Below, piece after piece: positions 1 to 10,590 of a stretch of DNA of 64,000 nucleotides; position 1 is the first letter of the stretch; every line of letters begins with the position of its first letter. The notes under the pieces were generated by a model, which was not told the DNA's origin, did not search any database, and saw nothing but the letters and a program-made list of their open reading frames with translations. Origin of the DNA: CAVQAH01 sp963784195. Its GTDB lineage: Bacteria > Acidobacteriota > Vicinamibacteria > Vicinamibacterales > 2-12-FULL-66-21. The stretch covers positions 32,125 through 96,124 of the forward strand of contig CAWARA010000017.1 of NCBI GenBank assembly GCA_963784195.1. Direction: 5' to 3'. The translations under genes were made by a program, and so were the position numbers.

Positions 1-140
1 ACGCGTCGCCACACACCTTGTCGCGTGGGAAGGCGTAGCCGGTCCGTCAACAACACGCGAAGGCCTGCGCCGGCAAGGACCCGCGCGGCTGCCGATCCGG
101 CAGGCCCGGCTCCAACGACGAGCACATCGACGTTCAACAT
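1..140 (-). CDS. Partial FAD-dependent oxidoreductase (geranylgeranyl-reductase-like), 5' end only
   Basis: The window edge cuts this leftward gene, so only the N-terminus is present. From the ATG at 140 it reads a Rossmann dinucleotide-binding start, DVLVVGAGPAGSAAARVLAG, with the GxGxxG FAD motif. About 95 bases in, the frame must slip by one to continue as AFPRDKVCGDA. That is the FPRDK-CGD motif that follows the FAD motif in the geranylgeranyl reductase / halogenase-like flavoprotein family. An AAGGAC sequence lies upstream of the start. The slip inside so short a stretch is one of many in this window. The family assignment rests on two motifs; substrate cannot be told. Confidence 0.6.
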   Translation of the reverse strand, partial: MLNVDVLVVGAGPAGSAAARVLAGAGLRVLLTDRLRLPTRQGVWRR

Positions 141-169
141 GTCCTTTATGGCACCGAGACGAGTAGTTA

Positions 170-182
170 CAGTCACTGACTG
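170..182. promoter_or_regulatory. Short palindrome in the divergent promoter region
   Basis: CAGTCA-C-TGACTG is a perfect 6-bp dyad around one base. It lies between the leftward oxidoreductase start (140) and the rightward TonB receptor start (364), and is flanked by a looser ACCGAG/CTCGGT dyad. It could be an operator for either gene. The rest of 141-363 shows no gene. The assignment is weak because dyads of this size also arise by chance. Confidence 0.2.
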
Positions 183-363
183 CTCGGTACGCAGAATATC
201 CTGATCGCGGCTTCACGTCAGCTCAGTCACGGGCTTCCCGTCGCGGGTCCCTGATTCTTGACTCTGCCGGCACCGATCCTTATAGTCGCGGCATCGTTTG
301 ACCTAACCCAACCCGTCGTCAGACCCTCAGTTGCCAGGCCCGTGCGTGCATCGAGGTTTCGCG

Positions 364-3246
364 ATGCATGTCAAATTCTCCAGGTCTGCGGCCCTGATCT
401 TTTACATCTGCGTCGTCCTGTTAGGAGCGTCTTCCGCGCGCGCCGACGTCACGCGCTTCGATCTGGCGGGGGTAGTGACGGACGCCACAGGCTCGGTCCT
501 GCCGGGTGTAACGGTGACCGTCAAGAACCTCGACACGGGCTTCACCCGATCGGTCGTCACCGACGCTGAGGGACGATACGCGTTTACCGCCCTGCCTCCT
601 ACAGGGCGCTGGAGTATCACGGCAGAGCTTCAGGGGTTTCAAACCCTGGTACGCGAAGGTCTCGTCTTTCAAGCAAACACCCGGCCGGTGCTCGACCTTC
701 GCCTTGGTGTCGGTGGCGTGCAGGAGGCCGTTGATGTCTCGGGATCTTCGCCGCTCATCCGCACGCGCGAGAGCGAGCTGTCGGCGATCCTGGATGCCCA
801 ACAGGTCGAGAAGCTGCCGACGAACGGCCGAAACTTCCTGTCCCTGCTGCAGACGTCAGGGAGCGTCGTCCCCACCGGCGGGGGGAGCGGCGCCATCTCC
901 GTCAACGGCCAGGGTATCCGTATGGCCAACTTCGTCGCCGACGGCGTGTCGATGACCGGCCGCGAGATCCGGACACTCAACGGTGAGTTCGGTGGCGGCA
1001 ACGGCTTGTCGCTCGACGTGATCAAGGAGCTGCAGGTCATCTCGAACGGGTTCAAGGCGGAGACTGGGCAGACCGGTGCGGGCACTATCAGCGTGATCAC
1101 GAAGAGCGGAACCAACGCCCTCGACGGCAGCGTCTACGGCTTCTGGCTGCCGAGCGACTGGGTGGCCCGAAACCTGCTGACCGGCGCGGAAACGACCCAG
1201 AAGCGCTATCAGTACGGCGGCACCGTTGGAGGGCCCATCAGGAGAGATCGCGCGCACTTCTTCGCCAACTACGAGTACACCGACATAGACGACGAGGTCG
1301 TCGTCACGTCGGTTCTGGCGCCGGGCACCTTCCCAGCCCCGCAGCGGCAGCGGCAGGGCTTCTTCAAGGTCGACCACCGCTTCAACGACCGCAACCTGTT
1401 CGACGCCAGGTACAGTTTCAACCGTAACAAGCAGGAAACGCAGAGCGTGGGTGGGCTCAACACCTTCGACCGCCGCTCCAATACCGAGGCACAAACGGAC
1501 GCCTTCGTGGCGTCGCTCGTCAGCAACTTCGGCTCGAACAAGGTCAACGAGGCGCGTTTCCGCTACACGTACGACGTCGTCGACTTCTATTCGCCCTTGA
1601 CGGCGGACAACGGTCCAGCCTCGCGCACGCCGGATTTCAGCAACGCTCCCGTCACGGTCACGTACACGGGCGTCGGCAATCTGGGCACGAACCCGGGCTT
1701 CCCGCAGAACCTCGTGGAGAAGCGTGCGGAGTGGGTCGATCATTTTTCGATCCTGCACGGCGATCATCAGTTCAAGTTCGGTGGCAGCGTCATCGCCTCA
1801 TGGCGGTTCGTGACCTTCTTCAACAACTTCGCCGGCACCTACACGTTCCCGCAGGGCACCAGAATCCGTACAACGCCGGCGACCCGACGACGTTCCCGGC
1901 CCAGTTCACGCAGACGTTTGGCACCTCAGGGCTGAGGTTCAAGGACGCGATCACCGGCATCTTCGCGCAGGACGACTGGCAGGTGCGGACGGGCCTCACC
2001 CTGAACCTCGGCATTCGCTGGGACAAGGACTCGCTCTTTCAAGGCGACAACAACAATTTCTCGCCACGAGCAGGCTTCGCCTGGAACCTCGGGAACGAAG
2101 GGCGCACCGTCATTCGCGGCAATACCGGCATCTTCTACGACACGCTGGAGTCGTCGGCCATCAACCGCGAGTCGAACACCGGCCCTGTGGGCCAGTCGAC
2201 GATCGATCTCCGCCGCGGCGATGCGCTCTTCCCCGCGTTCCCGAGCCGGTTCGATTCGTTCCCGACGGGCGCGGCCACGGTTCCCCGAGCAACCGTCTAT
2301 GTGCCAGTCTTCGAGGGCGACGATTTTCCATTCAGCATCGGCGACGAGTTCCAGCGGGACACCCCGTATTTCTTCAACACCAACATCGGGATTCAGCATC
2401 AGTTGTTTTCCGACTGGGCGGTGTCGGCCGACTACACGCGCGTGTATGGGTACGACCTGCTGGTGACATGGGACATCAACGCGCCGCCATACTTCCCCAT
2501 CGGCCCCGGTCAGACCAGGACCGCTGCACAAGCGAACGCCCTTCGGCCACTGGGTTCGCCCAATACCACCGGCGGTCCATACGGCATCGACTTCACCGGT
2601 TTTACGAGCCTGTATCTGCAATTCAACGGCGGCAACACCGAGTACAACGCGATCAAGCTCGCCCTCACCAAACGTCTGTCGCAGCGCTACGCGATGCGGG
2701 TCAACTACACATATGGACGCGCGTACGGCGACGTGGACAACTTCCGGCTCGCCAACTCGTTCGTGCCCGGGTTGACGGAGATCGGCGCTGACCGCAGTTA
2801 CCAGTGGGGGCCATCGGCCACCGACACGCCGCACGTGTTCGTGCTCAACGGCACGTACGAGCTCCCCTTCGCGCTGCGGCTGAGTGGCATCCTGTTCTCG
2901 AGGTCCGGCTTTCCCTACACAGGGGCCAGCGGCTTCGATCACAACGGCGATGGGTTCTCCAACAACGGCAGCCTTCGGCGATCGGCCGGCGAGCCTCGAG
3001 CGCAACTCGTTCCGCTTCCCGCGGTTCACCACGCTCGACTTGAGCCTCGCGTACGAGCAGCGGATCATGGATTCGCAGAGCATCGAGATCCGCTTCGACG
3101 TGTTCAACGTCACGAACAGACGTAACATCACGAACGTGAACAACATCGTCGGTCTCGATCCCGCGAACCCGCCCGCGAGCTTTGGCACCGTGACGCAGGT
3201 TGGGTCTCAGCGGCAGGCGCAGATCGCGCTTCGCTACCGCTTCTGA
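364..3246 (+). CDS. TonB-dependent receptor with carboxypeptidase-regulatory-like domain (two frameshifts)
   Basis: Outer-membrane receptor of the Oar-like type common in Acidobacteriota, about 960 residues. The ATG at 364 follows a GAGG and opens a signal peptide ending SSARA. A carboxypeptidase-regulatory-like beta-sandwich follows (FDLAGVVTDATGSVLPGVTV), then a plug domain (residues about 130-260, including LPTNGRNFLSLLQ and VNGQGIRMANFVADG) and a long beta barrel. It ends in the aromatic ...ALRYRF expected of barrel proteins. Three segments are needed: 364 to about 1855, about 1860 to about 2965, and about 2970 to 3246. The frame moves -1 and later +1, so the two breaks compensate. Homology runs on through both breaks, which favours sequence errors over decay. 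The substrate is unknown. The 3' end overlaps the convergent sulfatase gene by 13 bp. Confidence 0.85.
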
Positions 3247-5451
3247 CGGCTAGGCGCGCACGGCGCGCCTGCGAGGGAGGGCGCGGGGCGTGGGGGATCG
3301 AGGTGGGTTATCTGCGCGCGTTGCTCGAGGCGTCGAAGCGCTTCCCTAGCGGCGGCAACCTGCTGGCGATACTCGGGCGGCGCGATTCGGACGAAGTGTT
3401 CGTAATCGCGCCGTGCCTCATCAAGCCGCCCCAGCTCGAGCGCCGCGCGCGCGGCGCCAAAAAGCGCCTCGGCGTAGTCGGGGCGAATCGCGAGCGCAGA
3501 CCGGTATTCGTCGAGCGCGCGTGCGGGTTGGCCCATTGCCAGCCAGCCGGTCGCCAGCTCGTACCGAGCTTCGACATGTCGAGGATTCTTAATGAGGGCC
3601 TGTTCGAAGCTGGACTGGGCGGCGGTGTGATTGCCAGCCTGCCGTTCGACGAGGCCGAGGTTGTAGTGCGGCTCGGCGCGATCTGGCGCAGCCGCTATTG
3701 CCGTGCTGAAGTCACGGCGCGCGGCGTCAAGTTGTCCGCGCGCGGCGTCGAGGAGTCCGAGCCGGTTCCAGGCATCGGCGTCGTGTGGCGCCACCTTGAC
3801 CGCCTCCGCGAGCGCCGCCTGCGCTTCAGCAGGCCGCCCGCGTTGCTCGGCGATCGAGGCGAGATTGACGTACACGTCGACGTGGCGGAATCCGGCCGCG
3901 AGAGCCCGCCGATAATCCGCGGTGGCCTGGTCGAAGCGCTTCGCTCGAAAGCTCAGGTCTGCCAGGTACTTCAGGGCCAGACCGTTCGCGGGGTCGAGCC
4001 GCAGGGCCTCCGTCAGAAAAGAGCGCGCAGCCTGAGGATTGTGAGTGAGCTGATCGACTCCCTGCTCGATCGCGTTCCAGACGGCGATCTTGTCCTTCGG
4101 ATCGGCCCCATGCGCCGAACTGCGAATTGTTTTCCCGCCGACATACCCGAGGCTCCCGAGGCGTTCCGCGCTCTCGGCCGTTGCCCCCGACGCCTGCGCT
4201 TCCGTCGGCGGCGGCAGGCGCGAGGCCAATGCCTGGGCGACGTTTTGACGATCGCGAATGACGTTCACGGTCTCGCCGGGGTCCTTCTGAAGATCGTACA
4301 GTTCCGGCGCCGGCGCATCGATCAGCTTCCAGTCGAGGCCGCGCACGGCTCGAAGCGGGCTCCAACCGAGCAGCACATTCTGGTAGTAGCTCTCGGCATA
4401 GACGGTTTGCCGCCGCTTGTCGGGTGCCTCGCCCGGCAGGGTCGTTACCTGCATCAGCGGACGGAGGTCGATGCCATCCGGTTGCAGTCGCACCCTGTCC
4501 GGCGGAAGGGCGGCGAGCGCGACAAGCGTTGGGGTGATGTCTGCGGTCTCCACCGGCGCGATGATCGACGCCGGTCCTGCAGGATGGGCCTCTGCACCTG
4601 GAATCCGTACGATCATCGGGACGCGAATGGTCGCGTCGTAGACGAATGTACCGTGGGTCCGCTCGCCGTGCTCGCCGAGCGATTCGCCGTGGTCGGCCAC
4701 GATCACGAACAGCGTGCGATCGAAAAGGTCTGCCGATTCGAGCGCGTCGAAAGAGTTCTCCGAGGGCGGCATCCGTGTAGGCGACCTCGGCGTCGTACGG
4801 CTCGTTGCGCCGCGCCGCCGTGTACTCCGCCGGTGCCTCGTACGGGGTGTGGGGATCGAAGAGATGCAGCCACGCGAAGAATCGCGCCTGGGCAGGAGCC
4901 TTCCCGGCGCGCTCGCGAATCCAGCGCACCGCGCTCGCCACGACTTCCTGCGCCCGCCGCTCGTTCGCGCCGCTCTTCATGAAGTCGTCATCGAACCGAT
5001 CGAACCCGCGGCCGATGCCGGTGCTGGCGTTGAGCGGGTATCCGCCGACGAACGCTCCCGTCGCGTAGCTGGCGGCCGCAAACGCCTGGGCGAGTGTGGC
5101 GGCCTCAGGTGGCAGCCGAAAGCCGTCGTTGGTGCGAATGCCATGGCGCGCCGGGTGGAGCCCGGTGAGAATCGTCGCGTGAGAGGCCAGCGTCAGCGGC
5201 ACCTGCGCAATGGCGTTTTGGAAGACGAACGTGCGTCCGGTGGCTCGCGCCAGGCCATCGATGCGTGGCGTGAGCCCGCGCGTCGAACCGAGGAGGCCCA
5301 CGCGGTCCGCGCGCAGCGTATCGATGGTGACGAGCACCACGGGGCCTTCGTGACGAAGCGGCGACGGTCGCGACGGGTCTCGCGCAGGCCCGCAGGCCAC
5401 GAGGAGCATGCACAGCGCGAATGTGCCAGCACACGTCTGAACTCGGAACAC
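3234..5451 (-). CDS. Sulfatase-fold hydrolase fused to TPR repeats, lipoprotein (one frameshift)
   Basis: The N-terminal half is an alkaline-phosphatase-superfamily/sulfatase domain (VVLVTIDTLRADRVG; FVIVADHGESLGEHGERTHG). The C-terminal half has roughly six TPR units (for example AEPHYNLGLVERQAGNHTAA). A GTG start at 5451 gives a lipoprotein signal ending LLVAC-G. The frame shifts near 4750, between GELF and DALESADLFDR. The usual sulfatase CxPxR formylglycine site is absent: the place is taken by VPLTLASHATILTG. The nucleophile is therefore probably Ser/Thr, so the substrate may be a phospho- rather than a sulfo-ester. The TPR tail suggests a protein partner or envelope assembly. It diverges from the amidohydrolase at 5516 with 64 bp between starts. 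Confidence 0.8.
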
Positions 5452-5515
5452 GAACGTAAGATTGCCCCGGAACGGCCGGCAGCGGCAAATGCCTGAGGAG
5501 GCCGAGGAGGATCGC

Positions 5516-6880
5516 ATGCGGAGGTCGAGCTTCACACTCGCGTTCTGTCTGATGGCGGCTGCGCTGTACGTGTCACCACAGGCACAGGCGCCCACCACCA
5601 TTGCCATTCGTGGCGTCACGTTGATCGACGGGACCGGTCGCGCGCCCGTCCCCAACGCCACCGTCGTGATCGAAGGCACGCAGATCAAGGACGCGGGTGC
5701 AAACGTGCAGGCACCAGCCGGGGCGCGCATTATCGACGGCACCGGGAAGTTCATGATTCCCGGCATGATCGACGCACACATCCACCTGCGCGGCGGAGGC
5801 GGCCGAAACAGCAGCCCCGGTGTGACACCTGAGCAGGAGCGTGAGGGTCTCCGCGCGCTGCACGGCTACCTGTACTGTGGCGTCACGACGGTCTTCGATG
5901 CGGGGAACCGTTCGGAGTTCATCATGGGGCTTCGCGCGAAGGAGCGCGCAGGGGCGATCGCCTCGCCGCGCATTCTCGCGACAGGCGGCACCGTGGCCAG
6001 CCCCAACGGCCACGGCGGCCCGTACACCATCGAGGCGTGGCCGGGGGACAGAAAGCTCCTCGACGACCATCTGGCGACCAAGCCCGATCTCGCGAAGATC
6101 GGCCAGGACGAGCACGGCTGGGGCACGCGTCCGATGATCGACCAGCTTCCCGACGACCTGCTCGAGAAGATCATCCGCTACTACCACCAGCACGGTGTGC
6201 GCATCATTATTCACGTCTCGAACGAGCACACCGCGGTAGAGGCCATCTATGCGGGTGCCGACACGCTGGCGCACCCGATCATCCAGGCGCCGATGAGCGA
6301 TCGCTACGTCAACATGATGCGCGTCAAGCACGTGCCCACCGTTTCCACGCTCACCATTGGCGAGAACTACAGCCGGCTGGCGGAGCATCCCGAGTTCCTC
6401 GACCAGCCGCTCTATCGCGACACGATCGAAGCTGCCGAGCGTAAACGTCTCAAGACCGAGGAGTCGGCCAAGCAGAAGGACAACCGGTGGGCCGCGTGGA
6501 TGAAGGTCATGACCCCCGTCGCGCAAGACAACATGAAGCGCCTCAACGAGGCCGGGAAGGACATCGTTGCGACCGGGACCGACCAGTCGTCAGGGCCGGC
6601 TTTTCACCGCGAGCTCGAGCTGCTGGTCGGAGGCGGCATCAGCCCGGCCGATGCGATCGTGATGGCGACGCGGAATGCAGCGCGAGCGCTCGGCAAACTG
6701 GACGAGCTGGGGACGATCGAAGGTGGCAAGCTTGCCGACTTTGTGCTGCTCAAAGCCGATCCGACCAAGGACATCAACAACGCCAAGCTCGTCGACACGG
6801 TCGTCAAGAACGGCCAAATCGTGGATCGAAGCAAGCTGGACCTTCCGGTGAACAGACCGGGAGCGACTCAGCAACAGTAG
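5516..6880 (+). CDS. Secreted amidohydrolase family protein
   Basis: A 454-residue TIM-barrel metal-dependent hydrolase. The start at 5516 is chosen over an upstream ATG because GAGGAGG lies just before it and a clean signal peptide (RRSSFTLAFCLMAAALYVSP) follows. Metal ligands are visible: HxH in MIDAHIHLRG, a histidine in IIIHVSNEHTAVEA, the AHP segment, and the late aspartate in ATGTDQSSG. The end has the typical composite beta-sandwich (GTIEGGKLADFVLLKADP). It resembles imidazolonepropionase/prolidase-like amidohydrolases. With the neighbouring S9 peptidase and amino-acid permease it may act on peptide fragments, but this is inferred from context only. Confidence 0.85.
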   Translation: MRRSSFTLAFCLMAAALYVSPQAQAPTTIAIRGVTLIDGTGRAPVPNATVVIEGTQIKDAGANVQAPAGARIIDGTGKFMIPGMIDAHIHLRGGGGRNSSPGVTPEQEREGLRALHGYLYCGVTTVFDAGNRSEFIMGLRAKERAGAIASPRILATGGTVASPNGHGGPYTIEAWPGDRKLLDDHLATKPDLAKIGQDEHGWGTRPMIDQLPDDLLEKIIRYYHQHGVRIIIHVSNEHTAVEAIYAGADTLAHPIIQAPMSDRYVNMMRVKHVPTVSTLTIGENYSRLAEHPEFLDQPLYRDTIEAAERKRLKTEESAKQKDNRWAAWMKVMTPVAQDNMKRLNEAGKDIVATGTDQSSGPAFHRELELLVGGGISPADAIVMATRNAARALGKLDELGTIEGGKLADFVLLKADPTKDINNAKLVDTVVKNGQIVDRSKLDLPVNRPGATQQQ

Positions 6881-6900
6881 CTTCTTCGCTGTGGAAGCTC

Positions 6901-6956
6901 ATTCCGTTTCCGATGTCCGATGTCCGATGTCCGATTTCCGATTTCCGATTTCCGTT
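6901..6956. repeat. Period-7 degenerate tandem repeat (TTCCGAT/GTCCGAT)
   Basis: Eight back-to-back 7-mers run without interruption: ATTCCGT, TTCCGAT, three GTCCGAT, two TTCCGAT, TTCCGTT. They fill the gap between the amidohydrolase stop (6880) and the S9 peptidase start (6975). This array is one-directional, with no inverted arm seen nearby. It belongs to the class of short-period intergenic arrays found across this window. Confidence 0.9.
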
Positions 6957-6974
6957 ATGCGGATTGAGGTCGGC

Positions 6975-9146
6975 ATGTCGCTGCGAGTGATTTCGACGGC
7001 CGCGGCCGCGTCGTTGCTGGCCAGCGTCGCCGTGCTTGCACAATCCTCCCCGGTCTTCACTGCCGAGGACGTGCTCGCCGTGCGCACCTTTGCCGGCGGT
7101 CAAGCGGTGGCAGTGTCACCGGACGGCCGGTGGATTGCGTACGCGCTGACCGATCTGGATGACGAGTGGAATGTTCAGGAGCCGAGGCCGACGAGCCACG
7201 TCACCGTGCAGCCGCTCGGCGGCGATCGGCGACCGCTGCGCGCGCTGACCAGTGGGTCAACCCACAGCGCGTTCCCCGTGTGGTCGGCCGACGGGCGGCG
7301 CCTCGCCTTCGTGCAGGAGGATCAGGCCGGCGGCCAGCTGGCGATCTGGGACGCCGAAACGGGCCGCACGCTGACGGTCGGTGAGAGGTTCAACGCACGC
7401 GCGTACCTCGCGCCGCAATGGCATCCTGATAGCCGGCACGTGATCCTCGCCGCGCCTCTCCTCGCCGAGCCGCCGAAGCGCGAGCGGATCACCGTGGTCA
7501 AAAGCACGGATGCACGCATCCCAGGCGATCAAGTTTTCACCGACGCGCGCAAGGCCGTGCTGGCGTCCATCGATGTTGAGACGGGGAAGGCCACCGCCCT
7601 GCTGGCCGACCCGGTCGTTCTCCGGTCGTTTCGTCTGTCGCCGACAGGTCGCCACGTGTTCTACGTGGCGCCGAACCCTGACACGCTTGGCGTGATCGGC
7701 AAGGAGCAGAACGATACCTTCGTCCTCGCCCTCGAGTCGGGGCGAGCCTCGCCGGCTCGCAAGCTCCCGGAGCGCGGCCGATTCTCCTGGGCCCCCGACG
7801 GTCTCGCGATCCTCTTCACCAGAGGCGGCAGACTCATGTCGCTTCCAGTCGATGGCGGCGACGCGAGGCCCTGGCGTGAGGAGCTCACGCTGGCGGTGAG
7901 CGAACCGATCTGGTCGCCCGATGGGAAATCGTTCGCGGCACTCGCTCCCGACTCGTCCGTGTCCGATCCGGAGCTCGAGCCTGTGAAGCCGGGAATGTAC
8001 ACCACCGCGCAGCCCTTCATGGACGTGTTCCTCGTCTCGGCCAACGGCGTGGCGGACAACCTGTCGGGCGGCTTCACGCATCAGGTGAGCGATCCGGCGT
8101 GGTCGCCGGATGGGTCGGCCCTTTACTTCCGCGCCGTCGACAACCAAAGTTACGACGAGACGATTTACCGCTACACCGTTGCGGCTCGGCGCCTGGATGT
8201 CGTCGCGCAGGGGCAGGAGACCTACGGACGTCTGATGCCGACGACTGCGGCCGTGGTCGCGCCCGTCGAAGACGCGACCCATCCCGACGATCTGTGGCTG
8301 TTCGACGACAAGGGGCGTCACCGTCTCACCGATCTCAACCCGCAGCTCGGTCGCTTCACCTTCAGCAAGCCCGAACTGTTCCATTTCCACAACGCCGACG
8401 GCGAGCGGCTCGGTGCGTTGCTCTACAAACCGGAGGCCGCGAGGGCAGGCGAGAAGGTGCCGGTCATCACCTGGATCTACGAGAAGATGACGCCAGCCAT
8501 CCATCGCTTCAGCGCCCGCGATCAGATGCTCATCAGCCGAGGTTACGCGTTGCTCATGCCGAACGTGAGGGTCAGGGTTGGGGAGACCGCCGACTCGTTC
8601 GAGAAGTGTGTCGTGCCGGCGGTGAACGCGGTCCGTGCGATGGGCTTCACGAACGGGCGCTTCGGCCTCTGGGGACACAGCTTCGGTGCCTATGCCACGT
8701 CGAATCTGATCACGCGCACCAACATTTTTGCTGCGGCAGTATCGGGCGCAACGCCGCCCGAGCTCTTCCGGAACTGGGCCAGCGGCCGTGACCGCGATTC
8801 TCGCAACATCGAGACCGGGCAGGCGCGCATGGGCGGCTCGCCGTTCGATTACCCCGAGCGCTACCTCTCGCAGTCCGCCTTTTTCCACCTCGACAAGGTC
8901 ACGACACCAGTCCTGATACTCCACGGAGAGAAGGACTACACGATCCTTTTTGGCGAAGGCGAAATGATGTTCTACGCGCTCAGACAACTGGGGAAGACCG
9001 CAGAGTTCGTCTCCTATGCCAACGGGGATCACAGCCTCTCACGGCACTCGCGCGCGGACGCCCTCGATGTCAATCGGCGCATCCTGGAATGGTTCGATCG
9101 CTACCTGAAGGCTTCGGCCAGTGCGACATTCGACCGGCAGGACTGA
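6975..9146 (+). CDS. S9 family prolyl oligopeptidase-like serine peptidase
   Basis: A 723-residue secreted peptidase. The ATG at 6975 gives a signal peptide (SLRVISTAAAASLLASVAVLAQ); upstream codons in frame derive from the 7-mer array. The N-terminal half is a WD40/TolB-like beta propeller with repeated SPDG...AY or F motifs. The C-terminal half is an alpha/beta-hydrolase domain with nucleophile elbow GHSFGA, acid in LHGEKDY and histidine in NGDHSLSRH, in the order Ser-Asp-His. It should cleave short peptides, perhaps as a dipeptidyl or acylaminoacyl peptidase. The amino-acid permease starts 6 bp after its stop, so the two are probably co-transcribed. Confidence 0.9.
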   Translation: MSLRVISTAAAASLLASVAVLAQSSPVFTAEDVLAVRTFAGGQAVAVSPDGRWIAYALTDLDDEWNVQEPRPTSHVTVQPLGGDRRPLRALTSGSTHSAFPVWSADGRRLAFVQEDQAGGQLAIWDAETGRTLTVGERFNARAYLAPQWHPDSRHVILAAPLLAEPPKRERITVVKSTDARIPGDQVFTDARKAVLASIDVETGKATALLADPVVLRSFRLSPTGRHVFYVAPNPDTLGVIGKEQNDTFVLALESGRASPARKLPERGRFSWAPDGLAILFTRGGRLMSLPVDGGDARPWREELTLAVSEPIWSPDGKSFAALAPDSSVSDPELEPVKPGMYTTAQPFMDVFLVSANGVADNLSGGFTHQVSDPAWSPDGSALYFRAVDNQSYDETIYRYTVAARRLDVVAQGQETYGRLMPTTAAVVAPVEDATHPDDLWLFDDKGRHRLTDLNPQLGRFTFSKPELFHFHNADGERLGALLYKPEAARAGEKVPVITWIYEKMTPAIHRFSARDQMLISRGYALLMPNVRVRVGETADSFEKCVVPAVNAVRAMGFTNGRFGLWGHSFGAYATSNLITRTNIFAAAVSGATPPELFRNWASGRDRDSRNIETGQARMGGSPFDYPERYLSQSAFFHLDKVTTPVLILHGEKDYTILFGEGEMMFYALRQLGKTAEFVSYANGDHSLSRHSRADALDVNRRILEWFDRYLKASASATFDRQD

Positions 9147-9152
9147 CGACTG

Positions 9153-10550
9153 ATGCCGGCCGCGCGCGTGCCGCTGTCGACTGACGAAGGACTGCAGCGA
9201 CGCCTGTCGCCGCGACAACTGACCATGATCGCGATTGGCGGGGCGATCGGAGTCGGTCTCTTCCTCGGCAGCACCGTCACCATCGGCCTCGCGGGCCCCG
9301 GCGTCATCGTCACCTACGTCATCGGCGCTGTCATCGCGCTGATCATGGCCTACGCGCTCGCCGAGATGGCCGTCGTGCACCCCATGGCCGGATCGTTCGG
9401 CGTCTACGCAGAGCGGTATCTTTCCCCTTGGTACGGTTTCATCGTCCGCGCGACCTACGGGTTCATCCAGATCCTGGCGATTGGCGCCGAGGTCACGGCC
9501 ATCGCCATCTACGCCGCGTTCTGGTTCCCGACTGTTCCGCAGTGGGTGTGGGTGACAACGGTCTCCGCGGTGCTGGTCGTGGTGAACACGGCGAAGGTGA
9601 GCCGGTTCGGTGAGTTCGAGTACTGGTTCAGCCTCGTCAAGGTTTCCGCCATCCTCGTCTTCATCGTCGTAGGCCTGGCACTCGTCGCCGGAGTCGGTCC
9701 CGGCGAGCCGCTGGGGATTGGCAATCTCACGAGCGGCCCTGGCGGATTCCTCCCGCACGGCTGGACGGGAGTGTGGCTCGCGTTGACGCTCGTCATCACG
9801 AGCTACATGGGCATTGAGATCATCGCCGTGACCGCCGGTGAGGCCGAGCGTCCGCAAGAGTCGATTCCGCGGGCCATGCGAACGCTGGTCGTGCGGCTGA
9901 TCGTTTTCTACCTGCTGGCGATCACGGTCATCCTGATGATGACGCGGTGGGATCGCATCGGCGAGGGAGGCGGCGGCATTACTGGTAGTCCCTTCGTGCG
10001 CGCCTTCGCGGCGGTGGGCATTCCGTATGCCGCGAGTGTCATGAACCTGGTGATCATCTCGGCGGCGCTCTCGAGCGCCAACACGAATCTTTACACAACC
10101 ACGAGGATGCTGTTCTCGCTGGCCCGATCCGGGTACGCCCCGTCGTGGCTCGCGCTCGTGGGCTCAACGGGTGTACCGACGCGCGCGGTCGCCGTCGCGA
10201 GCCTGGGCATGCTCGCGGCCACGCTTCTGGCTATCTACGCGCCGGGACGCGCCTTCCTCGCGCTCTACGGGACCGCCGTGGCGGGGATGCTCTTCGTCTG
10301 GATCGTGATCCTCTTCACATACCTTCGATTCAGGCGCGCCCTGGGTCCGGACGAGGTCGCCCGGCTGCCAATCAGGATGCCGATGCACCGCGTGGCTGCC
10401 GTCTTCGGCATTGTCTCCCTCATGTCGATAGCCGCCACGACGTTCTTCGTGGACGGCCTGCGCTACACGGTGGTGTCCTTCCTGCCGTTTCTGCTCGTCA
10501 TGTCGTTCGTCTACGCGCGTTCGCGCAATCCTTCGGGAGCCCCGTCGTGA
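9153..10550 (+). CDS. APC-superfamily amino acid permease
   Basis: A 465-residue inner-membrane permease with about 12 hydrophobic segments. The start of the first membrane helix carries the APC signature (MIAIGGAIGVGLFLGSTVTI), followed by AGPGVIVTYVIGAVIALIMA and the AEMAVVHP segment typical of the AAT group (GABA/aromatic amino acid permeases). It begins 6 bp after the S9 peptidase stop, and an amidohydrolase follows 40 bp downstream. Uptake of amino acids released by the peptidase is a reasonable reading of the order, but the substrate itself cannot be read from the sequence. Confidence 0.9.
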   Translation: MPAARVPLSTDEGLQRRLSPRQLTMIAIGGAIGVGLFLGSTVTIGLAGPGVIVTYVIGAVIALIMAYALAEMAVVHPMAGSFGVYAERYLSPWYGFIVRATYGFIQILAIGAEVTAIAIYAAFWFPTVPQWVWVTTVSAVLVVVNTAKVSRFGEFEYWFSLVKVSAILVFIVVGLALVAGVGPGEPLGIGNLTSGPGGFLPHGWTGVWLALTLVITSYMGIEIIAVTAGEAERPQESIPRAMRTLVVRLIVFYLLAITVILMMTRWDRIGEGGGGITGSPFVRAFAAVGIPYAASVMNLVIISAALSSANTNLYTTTRMLFSLARSGYAPSWLALVGSTGVPTRAVAVASLGMLAATLLAIYAPGRAFLALYGTAVAGMLFVWIVILFTYLRFRRALGPDEVARLPIRMPMHRVAAVFGIVSLMSIAATTFFVDGLRYTVVSFLPFLLVMSFVYARSRNPSGAPS

Positions 10551-10590
10551 GCCATCGGTGTGGCGGCCTTACCAGTAGCGAAGGGGCACC

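Noticed and set aside
1850..2970. Programmed frameshifting in the first TonB receptor
   Set aside because: No slippery heptamer with downstream fold is evident, and similar breaks occur in many unrelated genes here, so indel error is simpler.
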